DNA of 11,316 nt from contig JADJYY010000036.1 of assembly GCA_016719465.1 (NCBI GenBank), positions 1 to 11,316 of the forward strand, written 5' to 3'. The position numbers and the translations under genes were made by a program. Positions 1 through 7,501 of the stretch are shown here, piece by piece. Position 1 is the stretch's first letter. Every line of letters starts with the position of its first letter. Under the pieces are notes generated by a model. That model was not told the DNA's origin. It ran no database searches and was given only the letters and a program-made list of their open reading frames with translations. The DNA comes from Hydrogenophilales bacterium (lineage in GTDB: Bacteria > Pseudomonadota > Gammaproteobacteria > Burkholderiales > Thiobacillaceae).

Positions 1-687
1 GAAACGCGTCATTCGATCTCCGAAATACTTTCCCGTCAGCCCCTGTTCCGCATTCTTGGCGAGCAGGACTTGACCCGCTTGGCCAAGGCCACCAGCGAAT
101 ATCGTCTCACCAGGAACGAGATGGTTTTGCAGAAGGGGCATCAGTCCGAAGGCCTGCACGTGGTGATCGCCGGCCAGGTGAAGCTGTATCTGCCGTCCAT
201 GGTCGGGTCGGAAAAGGTGGTGCGCATGGCGAGCCCGGGCGACACCTTCGGGGAGGAGGGGGTGTTCCTGAACAAGGTCTGCCCCATGGCCGCCCAGGCG
301 GTCAAGGACAGCATCCTGCTGCTTCTGGACAAGCAGGCCCTGCTGGACACCATGGCGCGCAACGTCATGCTGTCGAGCGCCCTGATGACCCACATGTGCA
401 GCCGCCTGTGCGAACTCGTGGAGAACCTGGAAACCTGCGTCCAGCGCAGCAGCGCCGAGCGGGTCGTGCACTACCTGGTGCAGATGGCGCCGGGCGAGGG
501 CGAGAATGTCGAGAACGTCGACATTCTCCTCGACCTCAACAAACAGACCATCGCCTCCCAACTCAACCTGGCGCCCGAGACCTTTTCCCGGGTGCTGGGC
601 CGCCTGGCCAAGGATGGCCACATCGAGGTCAAGGGGCGCAACATCAAGATCAAGAGCCTCAAGACCCTGCGCAACTACGCCGACTGA
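1..687 (+). CDS. Crp/Fnr-family transcriptional regulator, 5' end outside the window
   Basis: The frame is open from base 1, so the true start lies left of the window; 228 residues are visible. A TTG at 70 could be taken as a start, but it would cut off the conserved opening ILSRQPLFRILGEQDL, so I reject it. Residues about 15-110 form a cyclic-nucleotide-type beta-roll (GLHVVIAGQVKLYL, then SPGDTFGEEGVF). They are followed by a long dimerisation helix and a C-terminal winged helix-turn-helix with the recognition segment LAPETFSRVLGRLAKDG. Proteins of this family are homodimeric activators or repressors that sense cAMP, oxygen, NO or redox. No N-terminal Fnr-type cysteine cluster is visible, though the extreme N-terminus is missing. 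The helix-turn-helix resembles Dnr-type regulators, but the effector cannot be read from sequence. It converges with nikR. Family assignment is firm; subfamily is not. Confidence 0.9.
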   Translation, partial: ETRHSISEILSRQPLFRILGEQDLTRLAKATSEYRLTRNEMVLQKGHQSEGLHVVIAGQVKLYLPSMVGSEKVVRMASPGDTFGEEGVFLNKVCPMAAQAVKDSILLLLDKQALLDTMARNVMLSSALMTHMCSRLCELVENLETCVQRSSAERVVHYLVQMAPGEGENVENVDILLDLNKQTIASQLNLAPETFSRVLGRLAKDGHIEVKGRNIKIKSLKTLRNYAD

Positions 688-697
688 AGCCCGCTGG

Positions 698-715
698 GCC
701 TCGCGCTGTCGAGGC
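698..715. terminator. Possible hairpin between converging genes
   Basis: GCCTCG (698-703) and CGAGGC (710-715) form a perfect 6-bp stem with a 6-base loop in the 35-base gap between the stop codons of the Crp/Fnr gene and nikR. The position suits a bidirectional terminator, but neither side has a T tract, so this is weak. Confidence 0.3.
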
Positions 716-722
716 GGCGAAC

Positions 723-1175
723 TCAGGTGCGCGGACGGCTGTGCACATGGTGGACATGGCGCGGGACCGCTTCGGTTTCCACCGGCACCAGGTTCAGGGC
801 GGCATGGCGCACCCCCCGCTCGGCCGAAATCTTCTCGGCGATGGCCCGCACCTCCTCGGTATGGCCGCGCAGGAACAGGGTTTCCAGGCAGTTGTCGTGA
901 TCCAGGTGGACGTGCATGGCGGACACCACCAGATCGTGGGCGTGGTGCTGCAGGTCGGTAAGACGTTCCGCCAGTCGACGCTCGTGATGGTTGTAGACGT
1001 AGGACAGGCTGGCCACGCAGTGGGGCGCGTCCTCCCGCGCCAGGCGGTCGTCCTCCAGTTCCCGCCGCAGCATGTCGCGCACCGCCTCGGAACGATTGGC
1101 GTAGCCCCGGGCGTGGATCAGGGCATCGAACTCCCGGGCCAGGGATTCATCCAGGGAAATGGTGAAGCGTTCCAT
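723..1175 (-). CDS. nikR: Nickel-responsive transcriptional regulator NikR
   Basis: This 150-residue protein has the full NikR layout and normal length. An N-terminal ribbon-helix-helix DNA-binding domain (residues 1-45, opening MERFTISLDESLAREFD with NRSEAVRDMLR) is followed by an ACT-like nickel-binding domain. The four nickel ligands of E. coli NikR (H76, H87, H89, C95) are all present, shifted by one: H77, H88, H90 and C96, in QHHAHD and MHVHLDHDNCLE. NikR tetramers bind operator DNA when loaded with nickel and usually repress nickel uptake, or control urease or hydrogenase genes. The C-terminal tail is His-rich (RHVHHVH). The gene starts 13 bases after the tgpA stop, so it is probably co-transcribed with that gene. 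No nickel transporter, urease or hydrogenase gene is in the window, and I see no obvious NikR operator. The ribosome binding site is poor. Confidence 0.95.
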   Translation of the reverse strand: MERFTISLDESLAREFDALIHARGYANRSEAVRDMLRRELEDDRLAREDAPHCVASLSYVYNHHERRLAERLTDLQHHAHDLVVSAMHVHLDHDNCLETLFLRGHTEEVRAIAEKISAERGVRHAALNLVPVETEAVPRHVHHVHSRPRT

Positions 1176-1188
1176 CGCGGGCTTTCGA

Positions 1189-3185
1189 TCAGGTTGTCGG
1201 GTCGGTCACGGGGGGAGTGTAAGGGACGCGCCGGGGCGGCCGGAAGGCGCGCACGGCGGCATCCAGGCGGCGGGCGAGGGCGGGATCGGCGCCGCCGTAG
1301 CGCAAATCCACATAGAGCCGCGTGATGCGCTGGATCTCCCCTGCCAGGTCGGGCCTGGCCCGCGCGGCGCGACGCGAGAAATCCTCCGCGCCTTCCGCCG
1401 GCCCCTTGTTCAGGCCCACCCGGGCCAGGCGGCCGCGGAAGCGGGCATAGGCGCGGGCGGTCTTGTCGCCGCGCGGCATGCCCCGCTTCAGCAATCCCAG
1501 GGACAGGAGCAGCAGCGTGGCCGCCCCGGCGACGGTCAGCGTCGCCACCATGCCCTGCAGGGAGCCGAGCAGGGGACTCAGGCGGGACAGGAACTGGCGC
1601 TGGCGATCCCGGTTGTAGCCCAGGACCCACTGGTTCCAGCGGTTGTTGACCAGGTCCCAGCCCAGGCGCAGGGGGCGCAGCCAGGCGCCGTCGAACGCGA
1701 CCAGGCCGGCGGGACGCTCGGCCGCCGGCAGGGCGGCGTTCACGCCCCGTTCCACCCGGCCGGGGGCCACGGCGGCGGTGGGGTCCACCCGCGTCCAGCC
1801 CCGCTCCGCCAGCCAGACCTCGGCCCAGGCGTGGGCATCCCGCCCGCGCACGATCCAGTAATTGCCGAACTGGTTGAGTTCGCCGCCCTGATAGCCGGTG
1901 ACCACCCGCGCCGGCACCCCGGCGGCCCGCATGAGGAAGACGAAGGCGCTGGCATAGTGCTCGCAGAATCCGCGCCGGGCGGTGAACAGGAAATCGTCCA
2001 CCGCCGAGTCGCCCAGCAAGGGCGGGTTGAGGTGTAGAAGAAAGGCTGCTGGCGAAACAGGTCCAGGGCCTGCCGGACGACGGAGCCGTCGTCCGTCGCC
2101 GCCCGCCGCCAGGATCGGGCCAGTTCCCGGGAGCGGGGGTCCGTGCCCGGGGGCAGGGCCAGGGCCCGGGCGCGGGATTCCGCCGACAGCCGCGGCTCCA
2201 GGCGGTAATCCAGGTGGGCCTCCAGTTCGTAGCGCAGGCGCTGGTTCACCGGTTCCCGGGCCAGCCATTGCAGGTCCGGCCCGAGGCTGTGCTGGAGGTT
2301 GTCCGGCAAGCGGGTGGGCAGGCCGAGAAGGAACAGCCAGCGTTGCCGGTGGGGTTCCAGGGTCACCGCATAGCGTATCGGCCGGCCCTCCGCCTCGGCC
2401 CGGGCGGGAATGTGGCTGCCGGCCACCGGCACGGCGGTGTGCCAGGCGCGACCGTCGTAGTCCCACAGCACCGGCCCGCGCCAGTAAAGCTGGCGGCTGT
2501 CGGGCCGGGCATCGGCGAACTCGGCGCGAAACGCCAGTTCGTCGGAAAGGATGAGCTGGCTGATATCCCCGGGCGACATGCGGTCGGACAGGCCGGTCTG
2601 TCCCGCCGCCTGCTGGGGCAGGCCCCACAAGGGACCATGCAGGCGGGGAAACAGCAGGAACAGCAGCAGGGCGAGGGGCAGGGCCTGGAGCAGCATCTGT
2701 CCCGCCAGCGCCAGATCGCGACGCGCCGCCGTCGGCGATTCCAGGTCCGTCGTCTGGTTGGCGATCAGGCCGGCCACCAGGGCCAGGGCCACCGGGATCA
2801 TGTAGGCGGCGGTCATCAGGTTCTGGCTGTCCAGGAAGTGGGCCACCAGCAGGAACACCCCCACGAACAGCAACGCCATGCGGTCCCGTGGGGATTCGAT
2901 TTCCAGCAACTTGGCCCCGGACAGGAAGGCCAGCAGCGCCACGCCGCCCGCCGGCCCGATCAGGGTGCCGTACTGGAACAGCACCCCGCCGACCCCGACC
3001 AGCGTCAGCAACAGCTTGGCCGCCCGGCCCACCGGTGGCCGCCCGGCCACGGAACCGTACAGGCTGAGGATGGCGCAGAGCACCCACGCCAGGCTGAGCC
3101 AGAGGGGCAGGCGCGGACTGTGGGGCGCCAGCACCAGCGCCAGGGGAACCACCACCCAGAGCCGGCTGGCCAGCCGGGGTCTCAT
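1189..3185 (-). pseudogene. tgpA: TgpA-like transglutaminase membrane protein (DUF3488-transglutaminase-DUF4129), one frameshift
   Basis: Two overlapping minus-strand frames join into one protein. The upstream frame (from ATG 3185) encodes several N-terminal membrane helices (DUF3488) and the extracytoplasmic region up to PFFYT. The downstream frame continues from LNPPLLGDSAVDDFLF to the stop at 1189. Adding one G to the GG at 2031-2032 restores a 665-residue protein, close to P. aeruginosa TgpA (about 668). The papain-like catalytic triad lies after the break: Cys in RRGFCEH (1963-1965), His in DAHAW (1831-1833) and Asp in RVDPT (1783-1785). A further membrane helix and a C-terminal DUF4129-like tail follow. 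These are inner-membrane proteins with a periplasmic transglutaminase fold; their substrate is unsettled. The start codon overlaps the DUF58 stop (ATGA). I favour a sequencing slip, because conservation is strong on both sides of the break. If the break is real, the catalytic domain is lost. Confidence 0.88.
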
Positions 3186-4129
3186 GCTCGCGCCTCCCGG
3201 GCCAGGGCTTCCAGGCAGGCGCGCAAATGGGCCTCGCCCGCCCGGGGCGGAAGCTCCCCGCCCGGCAGCCGCAGGCCGAAGGCCAATCCGGCGGCGTGGG
3301 CGTCCAGGGCCCAGCGGGTCAGCCGCGACAGGCGAGCCTCCGGGTCCCGTTCCGGCGTTCGCCGCCAGTCCAGCCAGAGATTTCGTTCGGCGCCGCCGGC
3401 GAATTGCTTGGTCACCAGTTCCCGCCCACCCCGGGCCACGGCCTTCCAGGCGATGCGGCGCGGCGGGTCGCCGGGCTGGTAGCCGCGCAGGCCGGTGAAA
3501 TCCGCGCCTTCGCCGCGGGGGGTGGCGCCGTCCCCGTCGTTGGCGTCGGCTTCGGGAAAGGGCAGGGCATCGGCGGCCGGCGCCGGATACACCAGCACGC
3601 CCCAGTCCAGCTCCATGACGCTCCAGCAGCGGAACAGGCCCAGGGGATATTCGCTGTAGAGCGAGAAGCGACCCGGCACATGCCAGCCGCGCTGGCTCTG
3701 GGGCAGCAGGAGATCGATCCGGGCGCTCCCCGCCGCCGGGATATCCCGAAGTTCGCAGCGGCCTTCGGGATGACGGATGGCGATGCGCCGCCGGGTTACG
3801 GCGCCGGGGTTGTCCACCCGCAAGGGAAACGCCGCCGTCTCCCCCGCGAAAACCGGCGCCGGGGCGCCGGGACGCAGCACCAGGCCGGACAGGTTGCGCT
3901 GGGTGTGCAGCATGCCCACCACCGCCAGGCCGGCGAACCAGAAGGTGAACAGATAGGCCAGGCTGACGCCGTAGTTGATGGCCCCCACCAGCAGGCCCAG
4001 CAACAGCAGCCCGAACACCAGGCCGGAGCGGGTCGGCAGGATGTAGAGCCGACGCGCCGTCAGGCCCAGCGGGCCGGATTCGAGCTTCGGCTTGCGCCAG
4101 GGCAGGTAGGGCAGGGCGCGGGTGGACAT
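3182..4129 (-). CDS. DUF58 domain membrane-associated protein
   Basis: This 315-residue protein has two adjacent membrane helices near the N-terminus (about residues 35-50 and 53-73, after the family-typical RRLYILPTRSGLVFG). A soluble beta-rich region follows, then the DUF58 signature FTGLRGYQPGDPPRRIAWK with the KQFAGG segment after it. DUF58 proteins are nearly always encoded with a MoxR AAA+ ATPase and a TgpA-like transglutaminase. The trio is thought to act as a chaperone-like or envelope-maturation system, but the molecular role is not settled. Its stop overlaps the tgpA start by 4 bases, which indicates translational coupling. The expected upstream moxR is absent; a nuclease gene ends 34 bases upstream instead. 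The ATG at 4129 gives the family-typical N-terminus, but no clear Shine-Dalgarno precedes it and a hairpin lies just upstream. Confidence 0.93.
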   Translation of the reverse strand: MSTRALPYLPWRKPKLESGPLGLTARRLYILPTRSGLVFGLLLLGLLVGAINYGVSLAYLFTFWFAGLAVVGMLHTQRNLSGLVLRPGAPAPVFAGETAAFPLRVDNPGAVTRRRIAIRHPEGRCELRDIPAAGSARIDLLLPQSQRGWHVPGRFSLYSEYPLGLFRCWSVMELDWGVLVYPAPAADALPFPEADANDGDGATPRGEGADFTGLRGYQPGDPPRRIAWKAVARGGRELVTKQFAGGAERNLWLDWRRTPERDPEARLSRLTRWALDAHAAGLAFGLRLPGGELPPRAGEAHLRACLEALAREARA

Positions 4130-4132
4130 GGT

Positions 4133-4157
4133 GGGCAGTGAGATATCACTGATGCCC
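4133..4157. repeat. Hairpin in the nuclease-DUF58 gap
   Basis: GGG-CAGTGA (4133-4141) pairs with TCACTG (4146-4151) and CCC (4155-4157), with a GATA loop and a 3-base bulge. On the plus strand it is followed by TTTT, like an intrinsic terminator, but both flanking genes run on the minus strand, where no T tract follows. It could be an attenuator or processing site just before the DUF58 start, or chance. Confidence 0.3.
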
Positions 4158-4163
4158 TTTTGG

Positions 4164-5153
4164 CTAGAGAAGGCGAGCCACGTGGGGTATCAAACCCTTC
4201 TCACTGACGAAAGTCAGGTCGTACATGCTGGACAGACCACTTGCCTGATCATCGGGCAAGCCCAGTACACAGACGATGAATTGCTCTTTTGTCAGCCCCA
4301 GTCGCTTGCGCAAGGTGACGTATTTGTCGATGGACTGTCTGAACTCGCCGGTTTTGCACTCGATGCAAAGGGTTGTTTTGCTGTTCAAGAGGAAGAAAAC
4401 ATCCAGTTCGTGGAGATCTTCATTGGCGAAAACGATGGACAGATTTCGCGCGCAGGAGAAGGGGATGTTCCGCTCCTGGCATAGCGCCAGAACCTGCATC
4501 AGGGCATACCATTCCAGCCACTCGCCTGCGAAGAAGTCCTGTATCAACTGCGAACTCTGCAGGGTCAGATTGATGGTCTTTTCAGGCTTTTGGTAGTAGT
4601 ACTTGGCCACGAACGAATAGTCGTAGAGCTGACGGCAGAACGTCGTTATGGCCTGCGCTTCCTTCTGGCTCTTCTTGGCAAGTTGAATGAAAAAACCGGG
4701 TTGGCCTACACGCTGGGCAGATCGAATCCGATTGATGATTTCCTTGTATGTTTCGTAATTCTTGCCGAGTTCGACCGCGACTTCGTCGAAAAAGCCGGTG
4801 GTATCCACAGCTTTGTAATTCGGCTTGACCTGGATTTTTCTGGCCGAGAACCAGTCGTGGATGGGGCCATGCTGCAAGTCCGTGGATATCAGGTCCGTGT
4901 TGTGAAGATTGATCCCTTCCAGGGATGGCTGTTGAGCTGGCGCTGTCGGGGGTTCCTGGTTATCCGCTTCAGCCTGAATCCGCTTCAACGATGCGAGCGA
5001 TGCAAAGTACTTCTCAAGCAGCTTCTTCACAAAAAAAGTCGTGTCATAGACCCGATCGGTATGGCCGCATTGGGGACAGAGCTGGGTCTTCCCAATGGAA
5101 TCGGTTGTCACTTCAGCCAGATACGCGCACTTGTTACAACGATAAATTGCCAT
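4164..5153 (-). CDS. Zinc-ribbon protein with C-terminal Card1/Can2-like (DUF1887-type) PD-(D/E)xK nuclease domain
   Basis: The ATG at 5153 is chosen because GAGGGA lies 6 bases upstream and the protein then opens directly with a zinc ribbon. An in-frame ATG at 5285 would add 44 residues of non-conserved look. The 329-residue protein has C6/C9 and C26/C29 in CxxC...CPQC form, a Pro/Gln-rich linker (about 62-80), and a middle region (about 95-205) I cannot assign. The C-terminal part carries GEWLEWY (E211/E214), HELDVFFL (D251) and IECKTGE (E265, K267), followed by LRKRLG. That order matches the nuclease domain of Card1/Can2 proteins, which cut nucleic acid when cyclic oligoadenylate binds a CARF domain. 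I see no CARF domain here. The nuclease family call is fairly safe; a defence role is inference. GC is low: 27 of 60 bases at 4381-4440, against 46 of 60 at 2161-2220 in tgpA, which suggests transfer. Confidence 0.75.
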   Translation of the reverse strand: MAIYRCNKCAYLAEVTTDSIGKTQLCPQCGHTDRVYDTTFFVKKLLEKYFASLASLKRIQAEADNQEPPTAPAQQPSLEGINLHNTDLISTDLQHGPIHDWFSARKIQVKPNYKAVDTTGFFDEVAVELGKNYETYKEIINRIRSAQRVGQPGFFIQLAKKSQKEAQAITTFCRQLYDYSFVAKYYYQKPEKTINLTLQSSQLIQDFFAGEWLEWYALMQVLALCQERNIPFSCARNLSIVFANEDLHELDVFFLLNSKTTLCIECKTGEFRQSIDKYVTLRKRLGLTKEQFIVCVLGLPDDQASGLSSMYDLTFVSEKGLIPHVARLL

Positions 5154-5193
5154 TTCTATCCCTCGGTTCCCGCCTGATTTTTTTCTTGATGCC

Positions 5194-5239
5194 GGTGCCA
5201 ACCTTGCCGTGTATTCGCTATGCCAACAAGGTTGGTACC
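5194..5239. repeat. 13-bp inverted repeat upstream of the nuclease gene
   Basis: GGTGCCAACCTTG (5194-5206) and CAAGGTTGGTACC (5227-5239) are complementary at 12 of 13 positions across a 20-base spacer. The repeat lies 41 bases upstream of the nuclease start, so it could be an operator, a transcript hairpin or the remains of a small mobile element. No promoter could be assigned with confidence. Confidence 0.5.
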
Positions 5240-5252
5240 CCTCCGTCATTAG

Positions 5253-5275
5253 GGACCGAAGGGTACCTTTGGTCC
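5253..5275. repeat. Tight hairpin with 10-bp arms
   Basis: GGACCGAAGG (5253-5262) and CCTTTGGTCC (5266-5275) pair at 9 of 10 positions (the tenth is G-T) around a GTA loop. It also shares GGTACC with the neighbouring inverted repeat at 5194-5239. There is no T tract on either side. It lies in the 186-base spacer between the hydrolase stop and the nuclease start. Confidence 0.5.
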
Positions 5276-5309
5276 TGCATTTCAATGATTAGTATCCCAT
5301 GGGGCACTT

Positions 5310-5337
5310 CAGCGTAGCGCTGTCGGGAAATATCCCG
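5310..5337 (-). terminator. Two small tandem hairpins after the hydrolase stop
   Basis: CGGGA/TCCCG (5324-5328 and 5333-5337, loop AATA) and CAGCG/CGCTG (5310-5314 and 5318-5322, loop TAG) follow each other within 30 bases of the hydrolase stop on the minus strand. The place suits transcription termination or transcript protection, but stems are only 5 bp and no T tract follows. Confidence 0.25.
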
Positions 5338-5339
5338 CA

Positions 5340-6236
5340 TCAAACCCCGTGCTTCGTGAACCACTCCCGCATCCTCTTCCACCCGTCCTCCGCCTCCTCC
5401 TTGCGGTAGCTGGGCCGGTAATCGGCGTGGAAGGCATGGGGCGCGTTGGGATAGAGGTGGATGGCGGATGCCTTGCCGGCCGGGTTGGCGGATTCCGCCA
5501 GGGCCTTCCGCATCTTCTCCACCGTGTCGTTGGGAATGCCCCCATCCTGGCCGCCGTAGAGGCCCAGCACCGGCCCCTTCAACGCGCCGGCCAGGTCCAG
5601 GGGGTGTCGGGGCGTCATCTCGCTCGCCGGGCTGGTGAGGCGCCCGTACCAGGCCACGCCCGCCTTCACGCCGGGGTTGTGGGCGGCGTACAGCCAGGCG
5701 ATGCGCCCGCCCCAGCAGAAGCCGGTGATGCCCAGGCGTCCGCTATCGCCGCCGTTGGCCCTGGCCCAGGCCACGCAGGCATCCAGGTCGGCCATGACCT
5801 GGCTGTCCGGCACCTTGGACACCACCTTGGCCAGGATGTCGGGGATGGCCGTGTACTGGCGCGGGTCGCCCTGGCGCGCGTAGAGCTCCGGGGCGATGGC
5901 CTGGTAGCCCAGCTTGGCCAGGCGCCGGCAGATATCCTTGATGTGCTCGTGCACGCCGAAGATTTCCTGCACCACCAGGATCACCGGGAAGTTGGCGCCC
6001 CGGGCCGGCTGGGCCCGATAGGCCGGCATCCCGCCGTCGGCGGTGGGCACCTGGATTTCCCCGGCGGTGAGGCCCTCGCCATCGGTGGTGATCGCGGTCT
6101 GGGCCATCACCGGCTGCACCGCCAGGGCGAACCCGGCCCCCAGGGCGGTGACCAGGAAACCGCGCCGGTCCACCGGCAGGGGCGGCGGCACGAGGGATTC
6201 GAATTCGGCTTGCAGATAGTCGGTGGGGCTGTTCAT
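5340..6236 (-). CDS. Tat-exported dienelactone hydrolase family protein
   Basis: This 298-residue alpha/beta hydrolase has a twin-arginine signal: DRRGFLVTALGAG (R24, R25), a hydrophobic stretch, and a likely cleavage after VMA-Q (about residue 45). The mature part is a full dienelactone hydrolase domain: E91 in VQEIFG, nucleophile C174 in GFCWGG, D231 in GGQDGG and H267 in APHAFHADY. That is the Cys-Asp-His triad of the family, with the usual Glu. Dienelactone hydrolase opens dienelactone to maleylacetate in chloroaromatic breakdown, but many exported homologues have unknown ester or lactone substrates, so I give no gene symbol. The ATG at 6236 is preceded by GAGGAG at 7 bases. No aromatic-catabolism genes surround it. 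It is transcribed away from hsdR and appears unrelated to it. Confidence 0.93.
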   Translation of the reverse strand: MNSPTDYLQAEFESLVPPPLPVDRRGFLVTALGAGFALAVQPVMAQTAITTDGEGLTAGEIQVPTADGGMPAYRAQPARGANFPVILVVQEIFGVHEHIKDICRRLAKLGYQAIAPELYARQGDPRQYTAIPDILAKVVSKVPDSQVMADLDACVAWARANGGDSGRLGITGFCWGGRIAWLYAAHNPGVKAGVAWYGRLTSPASEMTPRHPLDLAGALKGPVLGLYGGQDGGIPNDTVEKMRKALAESANPAGKASAIHLYPNAPHAFHADYRPSYRKEEAEDGWKRMREWFTKHGV

Positions 6237-6422
6237 GGGGTGTCTCCTCGTGTGGGGCGGTTGTGGGGCCGAAGGCTACCTGACACATGGCGCTACGGGT
6301 AGTTCCGGGAGAAGCGGTTGGCGGGTCATCGGGACTGGAGTGCCCCCTCTCGACATGGCCAAACACCTCATCCCGGCCTGACTTGTGCGACGATTCGCCA
6401 GGAATCGATATCGCGTGGGGAC
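6237..6422. other. Divergent spacer between hydrolase and hsdR
   Basis: These 186 bases separate two divergently transcribed starts and should hold both promoters. The hydrolase Shine-Dalgarno (complement of CTCCTC, near 6244) is the only element I can support. A TTGTGC at 6383-6388 has no convincing partner. I see no RNA gene or conserved small ORF. Confidence 0.4.
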
Positions 6423-6853
6423 ATGGTTCAGCCTGAACAACAAGCAAGGGAGAACATCGATGCGCTGCTCATCGCGGCGGGTTGGCATGTCTGCGATGCT
6501 GCCATCGCCAACATCCACGCCGCCCGGGGCGTGGCCATCCGCGAGTTCCCCCTGAAACCCGGCCACGGCTTCGCCGACTACCTGCTGTACGTGGACGGCA
6601 AGGCCGCCGGCGTCATCGAAGCCAAGAAGGAAGGCGTCAGCCTCTCCGGCGTGGAAACCCAGGCCGCCAATACACCCAGGGCATCCCGGACGGGCTGCCG
6701 GCCTGGCGCAACCCATTGCCGTTCTCCTACCAGTCCACGGGTGTGGAAACCCGCTTCACCAACGGCCTGGACCCGGTTCCACGCTCGCGCCCGGTATTCG
6801 CCTTTCATAAACCCGACCTGCTGGCCGATTGGCTTGGCCACTCCACCACCATT

Positions 6854-6887
6854 CCCCCCTTTGCCAAAGGGGGGCCAGGGGGGATTT
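6854..6887. repeat. Palindromic element inside hsdR (linker after nuclease domain)
   Basis: CCCCCCTTT (6854-6862) and AAAGGGGGG (6866-6874) form a perfect 9-bp stem with a GCC loop, followed by a second GGGGGG run and ATTT. It is read through as IPPFAKGGPGGIS. I recognise this general type as a dispersed palindrome found in many bacterial genomes; a formal name is not claimed. It falls between the nuclease and helicase domains. Confidence 0.7.
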
Positions 6888-7396
6888 CGCCCACGGCGGA
6901 AGAACCCGCCAACGCCTACCTGGCCTCCACCTTCCTTTCCCGCCTGCAATCCATGCCTGCCCTGGAAACCGCCGGCCTCTGGCCCGCCCAGATCACGGCC
7001 ATCAACAACCTGGAAAAATCCCTCAAGGAAAACCGCCCGCGCGCCCTGATCCAGATGGCCACCGGCTCGGGCAAGACCTTCACCGCCATCTCCTTCATCT
7101 ACCGCCTGATCAAGTTCGCCGGGGCGCGGCGCATCCTGTTCCTGGTCGATCGCGGCAACCTCGCCGACCAGACCTCAAGGAATTCCAGCAATACGTCTCG
7201 CCCTACAACAACTTCAAGTTCAGCGAGGAATACATCGTCCAGCGCCTGCAGGGCAACCAGATCGACACCACCGCCCGCGTCTGCATCTGTACCCTCCAGC
7301 GCATGTACTCCATGCTCAAGGGCCGCGAACTGCCGGCCGACCTGGAAGACCTGCCGATTGATGAACTGGGTGGTCTGCTTGCCAATGGCGGGCACA

Positions 7397-7501
7397 GCAG
7401 GAGGCCGGCAGACAAGGCGCGGGGTGAGCGAGCAGCGGAGTTGACTGGCGAGTCAATGAGCAGCGCAGCGAGCGCCACAACGCCGTATGCCGGTCTCCTG
7501 C
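7397..7501. repeat. About 105-bp nested inverted-repeat element inside hsdR
   Basis: Outer arms GCAGGAGGCCGGCA (7397-7410) and TGCCGGTCTCCTGC (7488-7501) match at 13 of 14 positions. Nested arms are GGCGC/GCGCC (7416-7420, 7472-7476) and TTGACT/AGTCAA (7441-7446, 7451-7456, loop GGCG). It is translated without a stop between DLPIDEL and EPIEYNP. HsdR proteins normally have a short link there, so roughly 40 residues look inserted between Walker A and the DEAH motif. Confidence 0.65.

Noticed and set aside
70..72. TTG as the start of the Crp/Fnr gene
   Set aside because: The frame is open to base 1 and the residues before the TTG match the conserved N-terminal part of the family.
396..1325. 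Plus-strand open frame overlapping the Crp/Fnr gene and nikR
   Set aside because: Arg/Gly-rich shadow that runs through two well-supported genes.
2214..3482. Plus-strand 422-codon open frame across tgpA and DUF58
   Set aside because: The product is Gln/Gly/Arg-rich low complexity, and both opposite genes have strong family signatures.
5154..5285. Upstream in-frame extension of the nuclease to the ATG at 5285
   Set aside because: It runs through the hairpin region, looks non-conserved, and the ATG at 5153 has a good Shine-Dalgarno and begins at the zinc ribbon.
6383..6412. A sigma-70 promoter for hsdR from TTGTGC and GATATC
   Set aside because: The -10 match is poor, the spacing is long, and the transcript would start almost at the ATG.
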